This document shows, piece after piece, positions 29,246 through 38,908 of a stretch of 64,000 nucleotides of DNA (the first letter of the stretch is position 1; each line of letters opens with the position of its first letter). The translations under genes were made by a program, and so were the position numbers. The notes below the pieces were generated by a model. The model was not told the DNA's origin and did not search any database. It saw only the letters and a list, made by a program, of their open reading frames with translations. The DNA is taken from the NCBI RefSeq assembly GCF_009912395.1, contig NZ_WNDO01000021.1:32846-96845 (forward strand), written 5' to 3'. The DNA comes from Luteibacter sp. Its GTDB lineage: Bacteria > Pseudomonadota > Gammaproteobacteria > Xanthomonadales > Rhodanobacteraceae.

Positions 29246-30376
29246 TCAGGCCAGCATGCGCTCGCAGATCGCCTCGTAGAGATCGGGCAACCGCTCCAGG
29301 TCCATGATGGAAACGCATTCGTCGACCTTGTGGATCGTCGCGTTCACCGGGCCCAGTTCGATCACCTCGGCCCCCATAGGCGCGATGAAGCGACCGTCGC
29401 TCGTGCCGCCACCCGTGCTCTGCTCGGGGTCGATGCCGCACAGATCGCGGCATACGCCGACCACCGTATCGCGCAGGCGACCGCCCGGCGTCGCCAGGAA
29501 GGGATGACCCGAAAGATGCCAGTCGATGGCGTAGTCGACGCCATGCGCACGCAGGATCGCCTCGGCACGCTCACGCAGCCCGTCGGCTGTGCTCGCGGTG
29601 GAGAAACGGAAATTGATCAGTGCGACGAGTTCGCCGGGGATGACGTTGTTCGCCCCTGTGCCGGCGTTGATGTTGGACACCTGGAAGGAGGTTGGCGGAA
29701 AGTCCGCGTTGCCTTCGTCCCAGCGCTCGGCAGCCAGCGCGGCAAGGGCAGGCGCGAAAACGTGGATGGGATTCTTCGCTTTCTCCGGATAGGCGACATG
29801 CCCCTGCACGCCACGCACCGTCAGCGTGCCGGACAGCGATCCGCGACGACCGACGCGGATCAGGTCACCCAGCGCCGCCTTTGCCGACGGTTCGCCTACC
29901 ACGCAGTAGTCGATACGTTGGCCCGCCGTGTGGAAATGCTCGACCACTTCGCGGACGCCATGCAGGGCCACACCCTCCTCGTCGCTGGTGAGCAGAAGAC
30001 CCACGGTACCCGGATGCCCCGGATGTGCCGTAACGAAACGCTCCAGCGCCACCACCATCGCGGCGACGGAACCTTTCATGTCCGCCGCACCACGCCCGTA
30101 CAGCAGGCCATCGCGCTCGGTCGGCACGAACGGCGGGGATGCCCATTGCTCCTCCGGGCCACTGGGAACGACATCGGTATGCCCCAGGAAGGCCAATACC
30201 GGCCCCGCCTTGCCATGGGTCACCCACAGGTTGTCGACATCGCCGAAACGCAGGTGCTCGGCGTGGAAACCGGCCTGCTCCAGCCGGGACGCGATGAGGG
30301 GGAGACAGCCGGCATCCTCGGGCGTGACGGAACGGCGGGCGATGAGGTCGCGGGTGAGATCAAGTACGGCGGACAT
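29246..30376 (-). CDS. dapE: Succinyl-diaminopimelate desuccinylase
   Basis: Zinc M20-family enzyme that removes succinate from N-succinyl-LL-diaminopimelate in the lysine/peptidoglycan pathway; 376 residues, the family length. Motifs: [13 protein letters not shown] at the N-terminus, [11 protein letters not shown] with the metal His-x-Asp, [10 protein letters not shown], the catalytic glutamates in [27 protein letters not shown] and [17 protein letters not shown] 30376 matches the conserved DapE start although its Shine-Dalgarno is weak. dapD, for an earlier step in the same pathway, is in the window at 34479-35312 but in a different operon. Confidence 0.95.
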   Translation of the reverse strand: MSAVLDLTRDLIARRSVTPEDAGCLPLIASRLEQAGFHAEHLRFGDVDNLWVTHGKAGPVLAFLGHTDVVPSGPEEQWASPPFVPTERDGLLYGRGAADMKGSVAAMVVALERFVTAHPGHPGTVGLLLTSDEEGVALHGVREVVEHFHTAGQRIDYCVVGEPSAKAALGDLIRVGRRGSLSGTLTVRGVQGHVAYPEKAKNPIHVFAPALAALAAERWDEGNADFPPTSFQVSNINAGTGANNVIPGELVALINFRFSTASTADGLRERAEAILRAHGVDYAIDWHLSGHPFLATPGGRLRDTVVGVCRDLCGIDPEQSTGGGTSDGRFIAPMGAEVIELGPVNATIHKVDECVSIMDLERLPDLYEAICERMLA

Positions 30377-30468
30377 GGGGATGGAATTGGCGGATCGGAC
30401 GATGAGCATACCGCTCCGCCCCCACGCAGGCACTGGACAAGCCCCGCGCGGTGGCGCAGTATGCAATC

Positions 30469-30484
30469 GTATACACATGAATAC
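30469..30484. promoter_or_regulatory. Candidate operator GTAT-N8-ATAC over the RHH gene start
   Basis: A short inverted repeat, GTAT and ATAC separated by 8 nt, overlaps the first codon of the ribbon-helix-helix gene. RHH proteins commonly repress their own promoters from such short palindromes, so autoregulation is plausible. A possible -35 is TGGACA at 30434-30439; the -10 is unclear. Confidence 0.35.
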
Positions 30485-30995
30485 GGATGCAGACATGGCC
30501 GTTTCGATCCCGCTTTCCGTCCGCGTACCCCAGGACGACTTCGAATGGCTGAGCGCCCTGACCGTCGACGGCGCCACCACGCCATCCGACAAGCTACGGG
30601 CGATCATCCAGAGCCACCGACGCGAGCTGGAAGGCACCGCCTCCTACGAAGCCGCGCTGGGTTGGTTGCGCCAGCGCGTGCAACCTCTCGCCCAGGAGGT
30701 GGCCTCCTATGAGCACCGATCCGGCGATCGTTCCGAAGCCATCGCGGCCGCGATGGAATGGGTACCCCAGCTCATGGCGCTACTGGTCTCCAGCCACGTG
30801 CCGGCCCTTGTGGAGAACGATGGCGAGCCGCGCCAGCTCGAAGAGCTCGTCCTCCAGAAATCGGCCGCCCTACTCGGCGCCCTGCTCCGCCTGGGCATCG
30901 GTGCCCCGCCGCCAACCTACTCGCCCGATGCCATCGATCGTCACGTATTTCCCCTCGGTCGCCTGATCGACGCGGTACGCGTCGCCCGCGGTTGA
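30477..30995 (+). CDS. Ribbon-helix-helix-like protein heading the PspA/flotillin operon
   Basis: Protein of 172 residues. The N-terminal 45 residues ([20 protein letters not shown], then [15 protein letters not shown]) follow the CopG-type ribbon-helix-helix pattern: a basic strand and two helices with the usual T-x-SDxLR turn. The rest is mostly helical and not recognised. It may therefore be a DNA-binding regulator of its own operon with a C-terminal sensing or oligomerisation part; this is inference. The start is ATG 30477 or ATG 30495. The PspA-like gene follows after 31 bp behind a strong AAGGAG site. It is divergent from dapE. Confidence 0.75.
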   Translation: MNTDADMAVSIPLSVRVPQDDFEWLSALTVDGATTPSDKLRAIIQSHRRELEGTASYEAALGWLRQRVQPLAQEVASYEHRSGDRSEAIAAAMEWVPQLMALLVSSHVPALVENDGEPRQLEELVLQKSAALLGALLRLGIGAPPPTYSPDAIDRHVFPLGRLIDAVRVARG

Positions 30996-31026
30996 GCACC
31001 TGCGATAAACCGGTAAGGAGAAGCAC

Positions 31027-31698
31027 ATGGCTGACAGCCTGCAAGACCGTGTCGCAAGACTGGTAATGGGCGGGGCGCATGCCCTGATCGACAAGGTGGA
31101 AGGCCTCGCTCCCGAAGCGACGATGGCCCAGGCCATCCGCGAGATCGACGAGGTACTCGGCGAGGTGCGCGTGGAACTAGGGCGTATCGAAGCCACCAAG
31201 CACCAGCTGGCGACCCGCCTCGCGAAACTCGCGGGCGAACACGAGGACCTGGGCGAGAAGGCCGAACTGGCGGTCCGCGAAAATCGCGACGACCTCGCCG
31301 CGGTCTGCCTCGAACGGCAGACGCTGATCGAAGACCAGCTCCCCGTGCTCGAACAAAGCCTGCAGACCCAGCGCGAACGCGGCCAGGAATGCGAGGGTTA
31401 TATGCGCGCGCTGATCGCCCGCAAACAGGAACGGGAACAGCTACTCAACGAGTACATCCAGTCCCGGCGGACCCCGGAGTCCTCCGAGACCGGCCACTCC
31501 CCCCGTGGCCAGGAACATCGCGTGGATCGTGCGGAAAGTGCGTTCGACCGCGCCATGGCGCGCGCCACGGGCGTGCTAGGCTACGCGGGCGACCCGGGGG
31601 ACGCCATGAAACTCAAGGAAATCGCCGACCTGCAACGCAGGAAGCGGATCGACGAGCGCCTGGGTGCGCTCAAGAAAAACATGACGGAGAAACCCTGA
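31027..31698 (+). CDS. PspA/IM30-family protein
   Basis: Member of the PspA/IM30/Vipp1 family, which are peripheral inner-membrane proteins of the ESCRT-III superfamily that polymerise on damaged or stressed membranes. At 223 residues it has the family length. The pattern LIDKVEGLAPEATMAQAIRE near the N-terminus and RDDLAAVCLERQTLIEDQLP in the long central coiled coil are typical. The C-terminal third is more polar and ends with a short helix (KRIDERLGALKKN). It is the second gene of an operon whose last gene encodes a flotillin, and the next gene starts 4 nt downstream. No pspF, pspB or pspC is visible nearby. Confidence 0.88.
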   Translation: MADSLQDRVARLVMGGAHALIDKVEGLAPEATMAQAIREIDEVLGEVRVELGRIEATKHQLATRLAKLAGEHEDLGEKAELAVRENRDDLAAVCLERQTLIEDQLPVLEQSLQTQRERGQECEGYMRALIARKQEREQLLNEYIQSRRTPESSETGHSPRGQEHRVDRAESAFDRAMARATGVLGYAGDPGDAMKLKEIADLQRRKRIDERLGALKKNMTEKP

Positions 31699-31702
31699 AG
31701 CC

Positions 31703-32317
31703 ATGGAGCTGCTGCTGCCCGAGTGCACGCCGTTCGTCGTCGCCATCGCCGTGGTGGTCCTGCTCGGCGTCGTGGAACTCGTCGCACTGCTGCTAGGTGG
31801 CACGGCCTGGGGCTGGCTGGACCACGCCTTCGACAGCGACGGTCCCGATGGCTTTCTCGGCTGGCTCCATGTCGGCCGTGCGCCGTTCCTTGCCCTGCTC
31901 GTCATCTTCCTCACGGCCTTCGCCGTCGTGGGCCTGGCACTGAACCTCGTCGCCACGCATCTGGTCCATGTGGGTGTCCCCCGCCTGATATCGATTCCGC
32001 TCGCGGTGGCCTTGGCCATCCCCGCGGTCAGGATGCTGGGCGGTCGTGTCGCCAGGCTGGTGCCTCGGGACGAAACCTACGCCGTGAGCCACGCCGAACT
32101 GGTCGGCCGGATCGCGACCATGCTCGGCAATGGCAGCGCAGGACGCCCCGCGCAGGCGAAAGTCCCCGACGGCAAGGGCCATACGCTTTACGTCATGGTG
32201 GAGCCCGACGATACGGTGCCCGCGCTGTCGACCGGTGACCCGGTACTCCTCGTGCGGCAGATCGCCGGTACCCGCTTCACCGGCATCCCCAATCCGCATC
32301 CCGATTTGCTCATCTGA
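31703..32317 (+). CDS. YqiJ-like membrane protein with OB-fold domain
   Basis: Inner-membrane protein of 204 residues with three hydrophobic helices (about 10-33, 61-82 and 88-107) followed by a soluble C-terminal domain. The latter has the pattern of the OB-fold in YqiJ/NfeD-like partners of flotillins: a strand-rich GRIATMLGNGSAGRPAQAKV, then YVMVEPDD and a closing GDPVLLVRQIAG. E. coli pairs YqiJ with the flotillin YqiK, and here the flotillin gene follows after 13 nt. The role is probably to organise or anchor the flotillin scaffold in the membrane; this is inferred from the family. Confidence 0.85.
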   Translation: MELLLPECTPFVVAIAVVVLLGVVELVALLLGGTAWGWLDHAFDSDGPDGFLGWLHVGRAPFLALLVIFLTAFAVVGLALNLVATHLVHVGVPRLISIPLAVALAIPAVRMLGGRVARLVPRDETYAVSHAELVGRIATMLGNGSAGRPAQAKVPDGKGHTLYVMVEPDDTVPALSTGDPVLLVRQIAGTRFTGIPNPHPDLLI

Positions 32318-32330
32318 TAAGGAACACTGG

Positions 32331-34004
32331 ATGGAAAGCCTCATCAACGTCGCGATCATCGCCGGCGTCATCTTCGTCGGCCTCATCGTGGTCGGCCTTG
32401 TCGTCGCGCGGCTCTATCGCCGGTCCAGCAAGGAAATGGCCTTCGTACGCACCGGCCTGGGCGGCCAGCGCGTGATCATGGACGGCGGCGCGCTCGTGCT
32501 GCCGGTATTCCACGAGATCATGAAGGTCAACATGAACACGCTGAAGCTCGAGGTGTCGCGTGCCGGCAAGGACAGCCTGTTCACCCGCGACCGCATGCGC
32601 GTGGATGTGGTCGCCGGTTTCTTCGTGCGCGTGATCCCCAGCGTGGAAGGCATCGCCAACGCGGCGCAGACGCTGGGCCAGCGCACCATGGCGCCGGACA
32701 GCCTGCGCGAACTGGTGGAAGACAAATTCGTCGACTCCCTGCGTGCCGCCGCCGTCTCGATGACCATGCAGGAACTGCTCGACAAGCGCCAGGACTTCAT
32801 CCAGGCGGTGCAGCACGCCGTGGCGGAAGACCTGCTGAAGAACGGCCTGGAACTGGAAAGCGTTTCGCTGACACGCATCGACCAGACCTCCATGCAGTTC
32901 TTCGACCCCAACAACGCGTTCGACGCCGAAGGCCTCACCCAGCTCACCGAGGCCACGCAACTGCGCGCGCGCCAGCGCAATGAGATCGAGCAGACCACCG
33001 CCGTCGCGATCGCGCAAAAGAACTTCGAGGCCGCCAACCAGCGCCTGGAGATCGAGAAACAACAGACCTTCGCCACACTGTCGCAGCAGCAGGAGGTCGC
33101 GACCCGCGAAGCCCAGCAGACGGCCGAGGTTGCGGCGATCCGCGCCCAGCGTGAGCGCGAATCGCAGCAGGCCACCATCGAAGCGCATCGCGTGGTGCGT
33201 GAGGCGGAGGTGGAGAAGGAGCGCGCCGTGCGTCAGCGCCAGATCGAAGCCGAACGCGAAATCCAGGTGGCGCAGATCGACCAGCAGAAGCGCACGACGC
33301 TAGCGGACCAGGACAAACTCATCGCCATCGCCGAGCGTTCGAAGGCACAGTCGGAAGCCGAGCGCGAGGCGAACGAAGCCCGCGCCCTTGCCGCCCGTGC
33401 CGAAGAGCAGGTGAAGACCGCACGCGAGGTCGCCGTGGCCGAGCGCGACAAGCAGATCGCCCTGGTCGCTGCCGAGCAGGAGGCCCAGCAGCAGGCGATC
33501 GGCGTCAGGGTGTCCGCCGAGGCCGAAAAGGATGCCGCGGACAACCACGCGCAGGCCATGCGCATCCGCGCCGAAGCCGACCGCGTGCGTTTCGAGGTGG
33601 AGGCTTCGGGTATCCGCCTGCGCAACGACGCGCTCAATACGCTCGGTGCCGAGCAGGTGATGTTGCAGATCAAGCAGGCCCTCATCGCCGCGCTGCCGGG
33701 CATTATCGAGGCATCCGTGAAGCCGATGGAGAAGATCGACGGCATCAAGATCGTGCAGGTCGACGGGCTCAATCGCGGACAGGCCGCCAACGGCCCTCAG
33801 GCGACCGCCCCCGCCGGCGGTGGCAATCTCGCCGAACAGGCCGTCTCGGCCGCCCTCGCCTATCGCGCGCAGCAGCCGATCCTCGACGCTGTGCTCGGCG
33901 AGATTGGCATGAAGGGCGATTCGCTCGCGGGTCTCGTCAACGGCGTCGCCGGCGACTTCGGCGCCCACCGCGCGGCGGTTCCGGTGGACCCGCCGGTTGC
34001 CTGA
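32331..34004 (+). CDS. Flotillin (YqiK-like, SPFH domain)
   Basis: Membrane scaffold protein of 557 residues. One N-terminal helix (VAIIAGVIFVGLIVVGLVVA) is followed by an SPFH/PHB domain (about residues 30-210, including GGALVLPVFHEIMKVNMNTL) and a long Glu/Ala/Arg/Gln-rich coiled coil with repeated AEREA-type blocks (about 230-450). The C-terminal end has a flotillin-like GADKVQVDG-related segment read as GIKIVQVDGLN. ATG 32331 follows AAGGAA by 6 nt. As last gene of the RHH-PspA-YqiJ-flotillin set, it probably forms functional membrane microdomains or helps membrane repair. A strong bidirectional terminator follows at 34091. Confidence 0.92.
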   Translation: MESLINVAIIAGVIFVGLIVVGLVVARLYRRSSKEMAFVRTGLGGQRVIMDGGALVLPVFHEIMKVNMNTLKLEVSRAGKDSLFTRDRMRVDVVAGFFVRVIPSVEGIANAAQTLGQRTMAPDSLRELVEDKFVDSLRAAAVSMTMQELLDKRQDFIQAVQHAVAEDLLKNGLELESVSLTRIDQTSMQFFDPNNAFDAEGLTQLTEATQLRARQRNEIEQTTAVAIAQKNFEAANQRLEIEKQQTFATLSQQQEVATREAQQTAEVAAIRAQRERESQQATIEAHRVVREAEVEKERAVRQRQIEAEREIQVAQIDQQKRTTLADQDKLIAIAERSKAQSEAEREANEARALAARAEEQVKTAREVAVAERDKQIALVAAEQEAQQQAIGVRVSAEAEKDAADNHAQAMRIRAEADRVRFEVEASGIRLRNDALNTLGAEQVMLQIKQALIAALPGIIEASVKPMEKIDGIKIVQVDGLNRGQAANGPQATAPAGGGNLAEQAVSAALAYRAQQPILDAVLGEIGMKGDSLAGLVNGVAGDFGAHRAAVPVDPPVA

Positions 34005-34013
34005 CCGCACCAC

Positions 34014-34082
34014 TGTAGGAGCGCGCTTGCGCGCGATCCGGGTTTGCCGCGAGCACCCATCGCGCGCAAGCGCGCTCCTACA
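34014..34082. repeat. REP-like palindrome, GTAGGAGCGCGC family (copy 1)
   Basis: Inverted repeat with arms starting TGTAGGAGCGCGCTTGCGCG and ending with its complement, separated by a short variable loop. The same arms recur at 42995-43042 and 60748-60815. REP elements of this general form are known from pseudomonads and xanthomonads; all three copies lie outside genes. Confidence 0.85.
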
Positions 34083-34090
34083 GACGACAT

Positions 34091-34120
34091 AAAAAAAGCC
34101 CGGCCATGCCGGGCTTTTTC
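34091..34120. terminator. Bidirectional Rho-independent terminator
   Basis: Perfect stem GCCCGGC/GCCGGGC with a short loop, flanked by A-run and T-run, between the flotillin gene (plus) and the ArsC-like gene (minus). It can stop transcription from both sides. Confidence 0.9.
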
Positions 34121-34474
34121 TTACTTGCCGAAGCGCTTCTTGAACGCGTTGTCGCTGAAGCCGACGGAGACATCATCCCCGTCGACCACCACCGGTCGCT
34201 TGATCAGCGCGGGGTATTCCTTCAGCAGCAGGGTCCATTCCGGATCGGTGCGCGGATCCTTGCGCTGCGGCAGCAGCGTGCGCCACGTGGTGGAGGCCTT
34301 GTTGATCAGCTTTTCCCAGCCACCCAGCTTCTCCGCCCACGCCTTCAGCGTGGCCGGCGGCACTGGGTTGGCGCGGTAGTCGACGAACTCATGGGCCACC
34401 TCGAAGCGGGTGAGCCAGTTGCGCGCCTTCTTACAGGTGTCGCAGGTGGGCAGGCCGTAGAGGGTGACGGTCAT
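34121..34474 (-). CDS. ArsC/Spx-family reductase-like protein (YffB type)
   Basis: Thioredoxin-fold protein of 117 residues, the family length. The N-terminus LYGLPTCDTCKKARNWL carries the CxxC of the YffB/Spx branch; the downstream ALIKRPVVVDGDDVSVGF is the family cis-proline region. True arsenate reduction is unlikely from family and context: E. coli yffB is also next to dapE, and here the gene follows dapD by 4 nt in the map-glnD-dapD cluster. A glutathione-linked reductase role is the usual suggestion; the physiological substrate is unknown. Confidence 0.88.
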   Translation of the reverse strand: MTVTLYGLPTCDTCKKARNWLTRFEVAHEFVDYRANPVPPATLKAWAEKLGGWEKLINKASTTWRTLLPQRKDPRTDPEWTLLLKEYPALIKRPVVVDGDDVSVGFSDNAFKKRFGK

Positions 34475-34478
34475 GGGA

Positions 34479-35312
34479 TCACTCGCCGCTGCGCAGGAGT
34501 TCGTTGATGCCGGTCTTGGAGCGGGTCTTCTCGTCGACCTGCTTCACGATGATCGCGGCGTACAGGCTGTGGCTGCCGTCCTTCGCCGGCAGGCTTCCCG
34601 CGACGACGACGCTGCCCGCCGGCACGCGGCCGTAGGAGATCTCGCCCGTGGCACGGTTGTAGATGCGGGTGGACTGGCCGAGGAACACGCCCATGCCGAT
34701 GACCGAGCCCTTCTCCACGATGACGCCTTCCACCACTTCCGAACGCGCGCCGATGAAGCAGTTGTCTTCGATGATGGTCGGGTTCGCCTGCAGCGGCTCC
34801 AGCACGCCGCCGATGCCCACGCCGCCCGAGAGGTGCACGTTGGCACCGATCTGCGCGCACGAGCCCACGGTGGCCCAAGTGTCGACCATGGTGCCAGTGC
34901 CGACGTAGGCACCGATGTTGGTGTAGCTAGGCATCAGTACGGCATCTTTCGCGATATGCGCGCCACGACGGACCAGGGCGCCCGGCACCACACGGGCGCC
35001 GAGGTTCGCGTACTCGGTATTGTCGCCGTCGGTGAAACGCAGCGGCACCTTGTCGAAGGCGCTGGACGGACCGCCGTCCATCACGCGGTTGCCGTTCATG
35101 CGGAAGTACAGCAACACGGCCTTCTTCAGCCAGGCGTTGACGGTCCAGCCGCCCTTGCCGTCCGGTTCGGCCACGCGGCGCTCGCCGGATTCGAGGAGGT
35201 TGAGCACCTGGTCGACAGCCTCGCGCAAGCTACCCTCGATCTCGTTCTGGGTGAGGTCGGCGCGGCGTTCGAAGGCATCTTCGATGACGGATTCAAGCGT
35301 TTGCATCTGCAT
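34479..35312 (-). CDS. dapD: 2,3,4,5-tetrahydropyridine-2,6-dicarboxylate N-succinyltransferase
   Basis: Trimeric left-handed beta-helix succinyltransferase of the lysine/diaminopimelate pathway; 277 residues. The family motifs are [10 protein letters not shown], the central [40 protein letters not shown] and the late [12 protein letters not shown]. The start is chosen as ATG 35312 because AGGA lies 9 nt upstream; ATG 35306 is also possible. The first 20 bases overlap the 3' end of glnD, and the ArsC-like gene follows after 4 nt. Its product feeds DapC and then DapE, the last of which is encoded at 29246-30376. Confidence 0.95.
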   Translation of the reverse strand: MQMQTLESVIEDAFERRADLTQNEIEGSLREAVDQVLNLLESGERRVAEPDGKGGWTVNAWLKKAVLLYFRMNGNRVMDGGPSSAFDKVPLRFTDGDNTEYANLGARVVPGALVRRGAHIAKDAVLMPSYTNIGAYVGTGTMVDTWATVGSCAQIGANVHLSGGVGIGGVLEPLQANPTIIEDNCFIGARSEVVEGVIVEKGSVIGMGVFLGQSTRIYNRATGEISYGRVPAGSVVVAGSLPAKDGSHSLYAAIIVKQVDEKTRSKTGINELLRSGE

Positions 35313-37950
35313 GTACGGCATTCCTGGGGAGGTCGGAACCGATGTGGCGGAGCAGGCACGTCCGCAGGATCTCCCGGCGATCGGGGGACAGCGGCGCATT
35401 GCTGCGATCGGTGAGTTGGAAAAAGTCTTCGACGCGCTCGCCGAAGGTGGCGATACGCGCATCATGCACGCGGACTCCCGCTTCGGCCAGCGCCTGCGCC
35501 ACGGCCGCGAGCAGGCCTGGCCGATCGGTGCAGACCAGCGCGAGCTGGGTGCGCTCGCCGGTATCCACGAATTCGATGCGCGGCGCCATCTGGAAGTGAC
35601 GCAGGTGCCGCGAGAGGCTGCGCTTGGGCGGCGCGTGGCCGGCGGGCTGGTCCAGTGCGCGGAGCATGCGTGTACGCAGTTCGTCGGCGCGCTGGAGCGA
35701 GGCCGGAGCCTGCGAATCGGATTCGAGCAGGAGGAACGTATCCAGCGCCATACCGGAAGTGGATACCAGCACGCGCGCCTCGACCACGGAGAATCGCAGG
35801 CGATCGAGCATCGCCGTCACGGTGGCGAACAGGCCATCGCGATCCGGCGTGTAGATGAACAGCTCGGTGCTGCCGCGGACGGAGAACGGGTGCACCTCCA
35901 CCAGCGGCGTGGTGCCACCGGAACGGAGGATCGCCGAGGTCTGCCAGGCGATCTGCTCGGGCCGGTGACGCAGGAAGCTCGAATCGGGGAATTCCGCCCA
36001 GACGCGGACGATGTCGTCCGTATCGATACGGTCCGTGGCCAGCATCGCCAACGCGCGCTCGCGGCATTCGCGCACGCGCGTCCCGGCATGTACAGGCAAG
36101 GCCAGATCGCTGCGCAGGGCGAAACGCGTGGACGTGTAGAGATCGGCCAGCAGACGGTCCTTCCAGGCGTTCCACAGCTTCGGACTGGTGCCGATGATGT
36201 CGGCGATGGTCAGCAGGTAGAGATGGTCCAAATGCTCCCAGTCGCCCACGACCGAGGCGAAGCGATGCACCACCTCCGGGTCGGTGATGTCCTGGCGCTG
36301 CGCCGTGGTGCTCATCAGCAGGTGCTGGCGAACCAGCCACGCGACGAGGTCGATGTCTTCCTCGGGCAAGCCCAACTTGGTGCAGAAACCGCGTGCATCT
36401 TCCTCGCCGAGCACGGAATGGTCGCCACCCCGCCCTTTCGCGATGTCATGGAACAAGGCGGCCAGCAGCATCCGCTCCGGACGCTCGATATGCGGCCAGA
36501 TCTCGCAACCGATCGGAAAATCCCGGCGTGCGGCTGGATCGGCGAAACGTGCCACGTTGCGCAGCACCCGCAGCGTATGTTCGTCGACGGTGTACACATG
36601 GAACAAGTCGTACTGCATGCGTCCCACCACCTTGCCGAAGGCCGGCAGGATCGCGGCAAGCAGGCCGTGGCGATTCATCCGCCATAGGGCATCCACCGCG
36701 GGCGCGCCACGCCGCAGCAGCGCGAGGAAGGCGGCGAGCACCTGCGGATCGTCGGCCAGCGATTCGCCGTGCAGCGACACCGCGTGCTGGATGCGCCGCA
36801 TGGTTTCGGCGGTGAATCCCGTGATGCCGGGTTCGTCGAGGCGCGCGATGAAGATTTCCACCAGGGCAGCTGGTCGGCGCGCGAACAGCTTCGGATTGCG
36901 CGGCGCGATACGCGAACCGTGGCGCACGTAATCGACGCCGACCGGCTGCGGCTCCGTGCCGGGGTCGAGCATTTCCTCGAAGCGTTCCACCAGTTGCGTA
37001 CCGGACCGTTCGATCTGCGTGGCCGCGCGATAGTAGCCCTGCATGAACTGCTCGACGCCCAGGTTCTTGGCATGCTCGTCCTCGAAACCGAGGCGAGTGG
37101 CCAGCGCGCGCTGGTAGTCGAAAAGCAGGCGTTCTTCCGCGCGCCCCGCCTCCAGGTGCAGTGCATATCGATAAAGACGCAACGTCTCCTCGGCGCGTTC
37201 CAGGCGACCGATCTCCACCGGCTCCAGCAAGCCTTCCGCCACCATGGCGTCGAAGTCCGGCGCGTTGGCCAGGCGGCGGCCCAGCCAGCGGATGGAGTCG
37301 AGCGTGCGCAGGCCACCCGGACCGTCCTTGAGGTTGGGCTCCAGGTTCTGCGCGGTGTCGTCGTAGCGGGCGTGCCGGGCATCCCGCTCGGCAAGGCGCG
37401 CGGCGAGATAGGCACGAGGCGGCCACAACGCGGGATCGTCCAGAATGCCGCGCAACTCGTCGGAAAGGATCGGCCAGCCGGCCAGCCGACGTGCGTCGAG
37501 CAAGCTGGTGAACACGCTGGCGTCCTTCGCGGCAAGCTCGCGGCACTGCTCCACCGTGCGCACGGCGTGCCCCGGCTTCAGGCCGATATCCCACAGGCAG
37601 GAGAAGAAATTCTCCAGCGCCCGGTAAAGCGACGGCGAACTCTCGCCGACCATCGCGAGGAGGTCGACATCGGAATACGGAAAGAGCATGCCTCGGCCGA
37701 AACCGCCCACGGCAAAGAGCGTGGCGGCGGCCATGTCGCCCAGGCAGGCACCCCAGGCGTGGACGACCACCCGGCCGACGATCTCGGCCCGGCGCCGCGC
37801 GAGCGCCGAGGCATCCTCGCCGTCGCGGAAGGCGACGGCGAGCGCACGATCGGCGTCGTCCAGCAGTTGCCGGAGCGAACGCCGCGCTTCGGGCGATACG
37901 CCCGAGCGGGGAACCACGGCGGGCAGGCGCGGAAGCGGTGGAAGCGTCAC
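35293..37950 (-). CDS. glnD: Bifunctional uridylyltransferase/uridylyl-removing enzyme (PII sensor)
   Basis: Senses glutamine and modifies or demodifies PII proteins, setting nitrogen assimilation. Length is 885 residues, as in the family. Domains: nucleotidyltransferase with [17 protein letters not shown] (Gly82-Gly83, Asp94, Asp96); the helical linker with [18 protein letters not shown]; the HD domain with [14 protein letters not shown] (His501-Asp502); and two C-terminal ACT domains, about 690-770 ([14 protein letters not shown]) and 800-875 ([16 protein letters not shown]). All activities look intact. It sits 67 bp downstream of map and its end overlaps dapD, so nitrogen sensing and diaminopimelate synthesis are transcriptionally linked here. 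Confidence 0.96.
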   Translation of the reverse strand: MTLPPLPRLPAVVPRSGVSPEARRSLRQLLDDADRALAVAFRDGEDASALARRRAEIVGRVVVHAWGACLGDMAAATLFAVGGFGRGMLFPYSDVDLLAMVGESSPSLYRALENFFSCLWDIGLKPGHAVRTVEQCRELAAKDASVFTSLLDARRLAGWPILSDELRGILDDPALWPPRAYLAARLAERDARHARYDDTAQNLEPNLKDGPGGLRTLDSIRWLGRRLANAPDFDAMVAEGLLEPVEIGRLERAEETLRLYRYALHLEAGRAEERLLFDYQRALATRLGFEDEHAKNLGVEQFMQGYYRAATQIERSGTQLVERFEEMLDPGTEPQPVGVDYVRHGSRIAPRNPKLFARRPAALVEIFIARLDEPGITGFTAETMRRIQHAVSLHGESLADDPQVLAAFLALLRRGAPAVDALWRMNRHGLLAAILPAFGKVVGRMQYDLFHVYTVDEHTLRVLRNVARFADPAARRDFPIGCEIWPHIERPERMLLAALFHDIAKGRGGDHSVLGEEDARGFCTKLGLPEEDIDLVAWLVRQHLLMSTTAQRQDITDPEVVHRFASVVGDWEHLDHLYLLTIADIIGTSPKLWNAWKDRLLADLYTSTRFALRSDLALPVHAGTRVRECRERALAMLATDRIDTDDIVRVWAEFPDSSFLRHRPEQIAWQTSAILRSGGTTPLVEVHPFSVRGSTELFIYTPDRDGLFATVTAMLDRLRFSVVEARVLVSTSGMALDTFLLLESDSQAPASLQRADELRTRMLRALDQPAGHAPPKRSLSRHLRHFQMAPRIEFVDTGERTQLALVCTDRPGLLAAVAQALAEAGVRVHDARIATFGERVEDFFQLTDRSNAPLSPDRREILRTCLLRHIGSDLPRNAVHADANA

Positions 37951-38017
37951 GGCAAGGCCCTCGGCGGTTGGATCGGGTGGAACCGGCGAGGATCCGCGGA
38001 CCCTCGCCGTGAAAGCG

Positions 38018-38785
38018 TCAGGCGGCGTCCGGCCAGGGCGTCAGGATCTCGAAACCGTCTTCAGTGACCGCAATGGTGTGCTCCCACTGGGCGGACAGCG
38101 AGTGGTCCTTGGTGACCACCGTCCAGCCGTCCGGCAGCGACTTGGTCTGCGGCTTGCCTGCGTTGATCATCGGCTCGACCGTGAAGGTCATGCCCGGCTT
38201 CAGCTCCAGGCCGGTGCCCTGGCGACCGTAATGCAGCACTTGAGGCTCGTCGTGATAGACCTTGCCGATGCCATGGCCGCAGTACTCGCGGACGACCGAG
38301 AAGCCCGCGGCTTCGGCGTGCTTCTGGATCGCGGCACCCACGTCGCCCAGGGTGGCGCCCGGCTTCACGGCCTCGATGCCCTTCATCATCGCCTCGAAGG
38401 TCGTCTCCACCAGGCGCTTCGCCAGCACGCTCGGCGTGCCCACGAAATACATGCGGCTGGTGTCACCGTGCCAGCCGTCCTTGATGACAGTGACGTCGAT
38501 ATTGATGATGTCGCCATCCTTCAGCACCTTGGCGGGGCTGGGGATGCCGTGGCAGATCACGTGGTTGACCGAGGTGCACACCGTCTTCGGAAAGCCCCGG
38601 TAGCCCACGTTGGCGGGAATGGCCTGCTGCACGTTCACGATGTGATCGTGGGCGAGCTTGTCGAGCTCCTCCGTGGTGACGCCCGGCTTGACGTGCGGAA
38701 CGAGCATGGCCAGCACTTCGGCGGCCAGGCGGCCGGCCTCGCGCATGGCCTGGATCTCTTCGGGGGTCTTCGGTACGACTGCCAT
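38018..38785 (-). CDS. map: Methionine aminopeptidase, type I
   Basis: Removes the initiator methionine from nascent proteins. The chain is 255 residues. All five metal ligands fall at exactly the E. coli positions: Asp97, Asp108, His171, Glu204 and Glu235. Typical segments are VNHVICHGIPS, GDIINIDVTVIKDGWHGDTS and YCGHGIGKVYHDEP. It is divergent from rpsB across a 381-bp region, the usual map/rpsB arrangement in gammaproteobacteria, and is followed on its own strand by glnD-dapD-arsC-like. Confidence 0.97.
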   Translation of the reverse strand: MAVVPKTPEEIQAMREAGRLAAEVLAMLVPHVKPGVTTEELDKLAHDHIVNVQQAIPANVGYRGFPKTVCTSVNHVICHGIPSPAKVLKDGDIINIDVTVIKDGWHGDTSRMYFVGTPSVLAKRLVETTFEAMMKGIEAVKPGATLGDVGAAIQKHAEAAGFSVVREYCGHGIGKVYHDEPQVLHYGRQGTGLELKPGMTFTVEPMINAGKPQTKSLPDGWTVVTKDHSLSAQWEHTIAVTEDGFEILTPWPDAA

Positions 38786-38872
38786 GGTGGTTTCTCTCTT
38801 TTTCCTTTGCCCTCAGGGAATTGGGCCTGCCCTCGAAGGTGGCGGCGTCCCGTCCGGAAATCCACCCCCGAC

Positions 38873-38902
38873 TTGCGGCGGGCGGACTCCAAGGGCTATA
38901 AT
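38873..38902 (+). promoter_or_regulatory. Sigma-70 promoter of rpsB-tsf
   Basis: TTGCGG (38873-38878), an 18-nt spacer and a perfect TATAAT (38897-38902), placing the transcript start near 38909. It is the strongest promoter I can read in the window, fitting a ribosomal-protein operon. Confidence 0.75.
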
Positions 38903-38908
38903 TAGCGA

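Noticed and set aside
34121..34474. Arsenate reductase role for the ArsC-like gene.
   Set aside because: The sequence belongs to the YffB/Spx branch and there is no arsR, arsB or other arsenic gene nearby.
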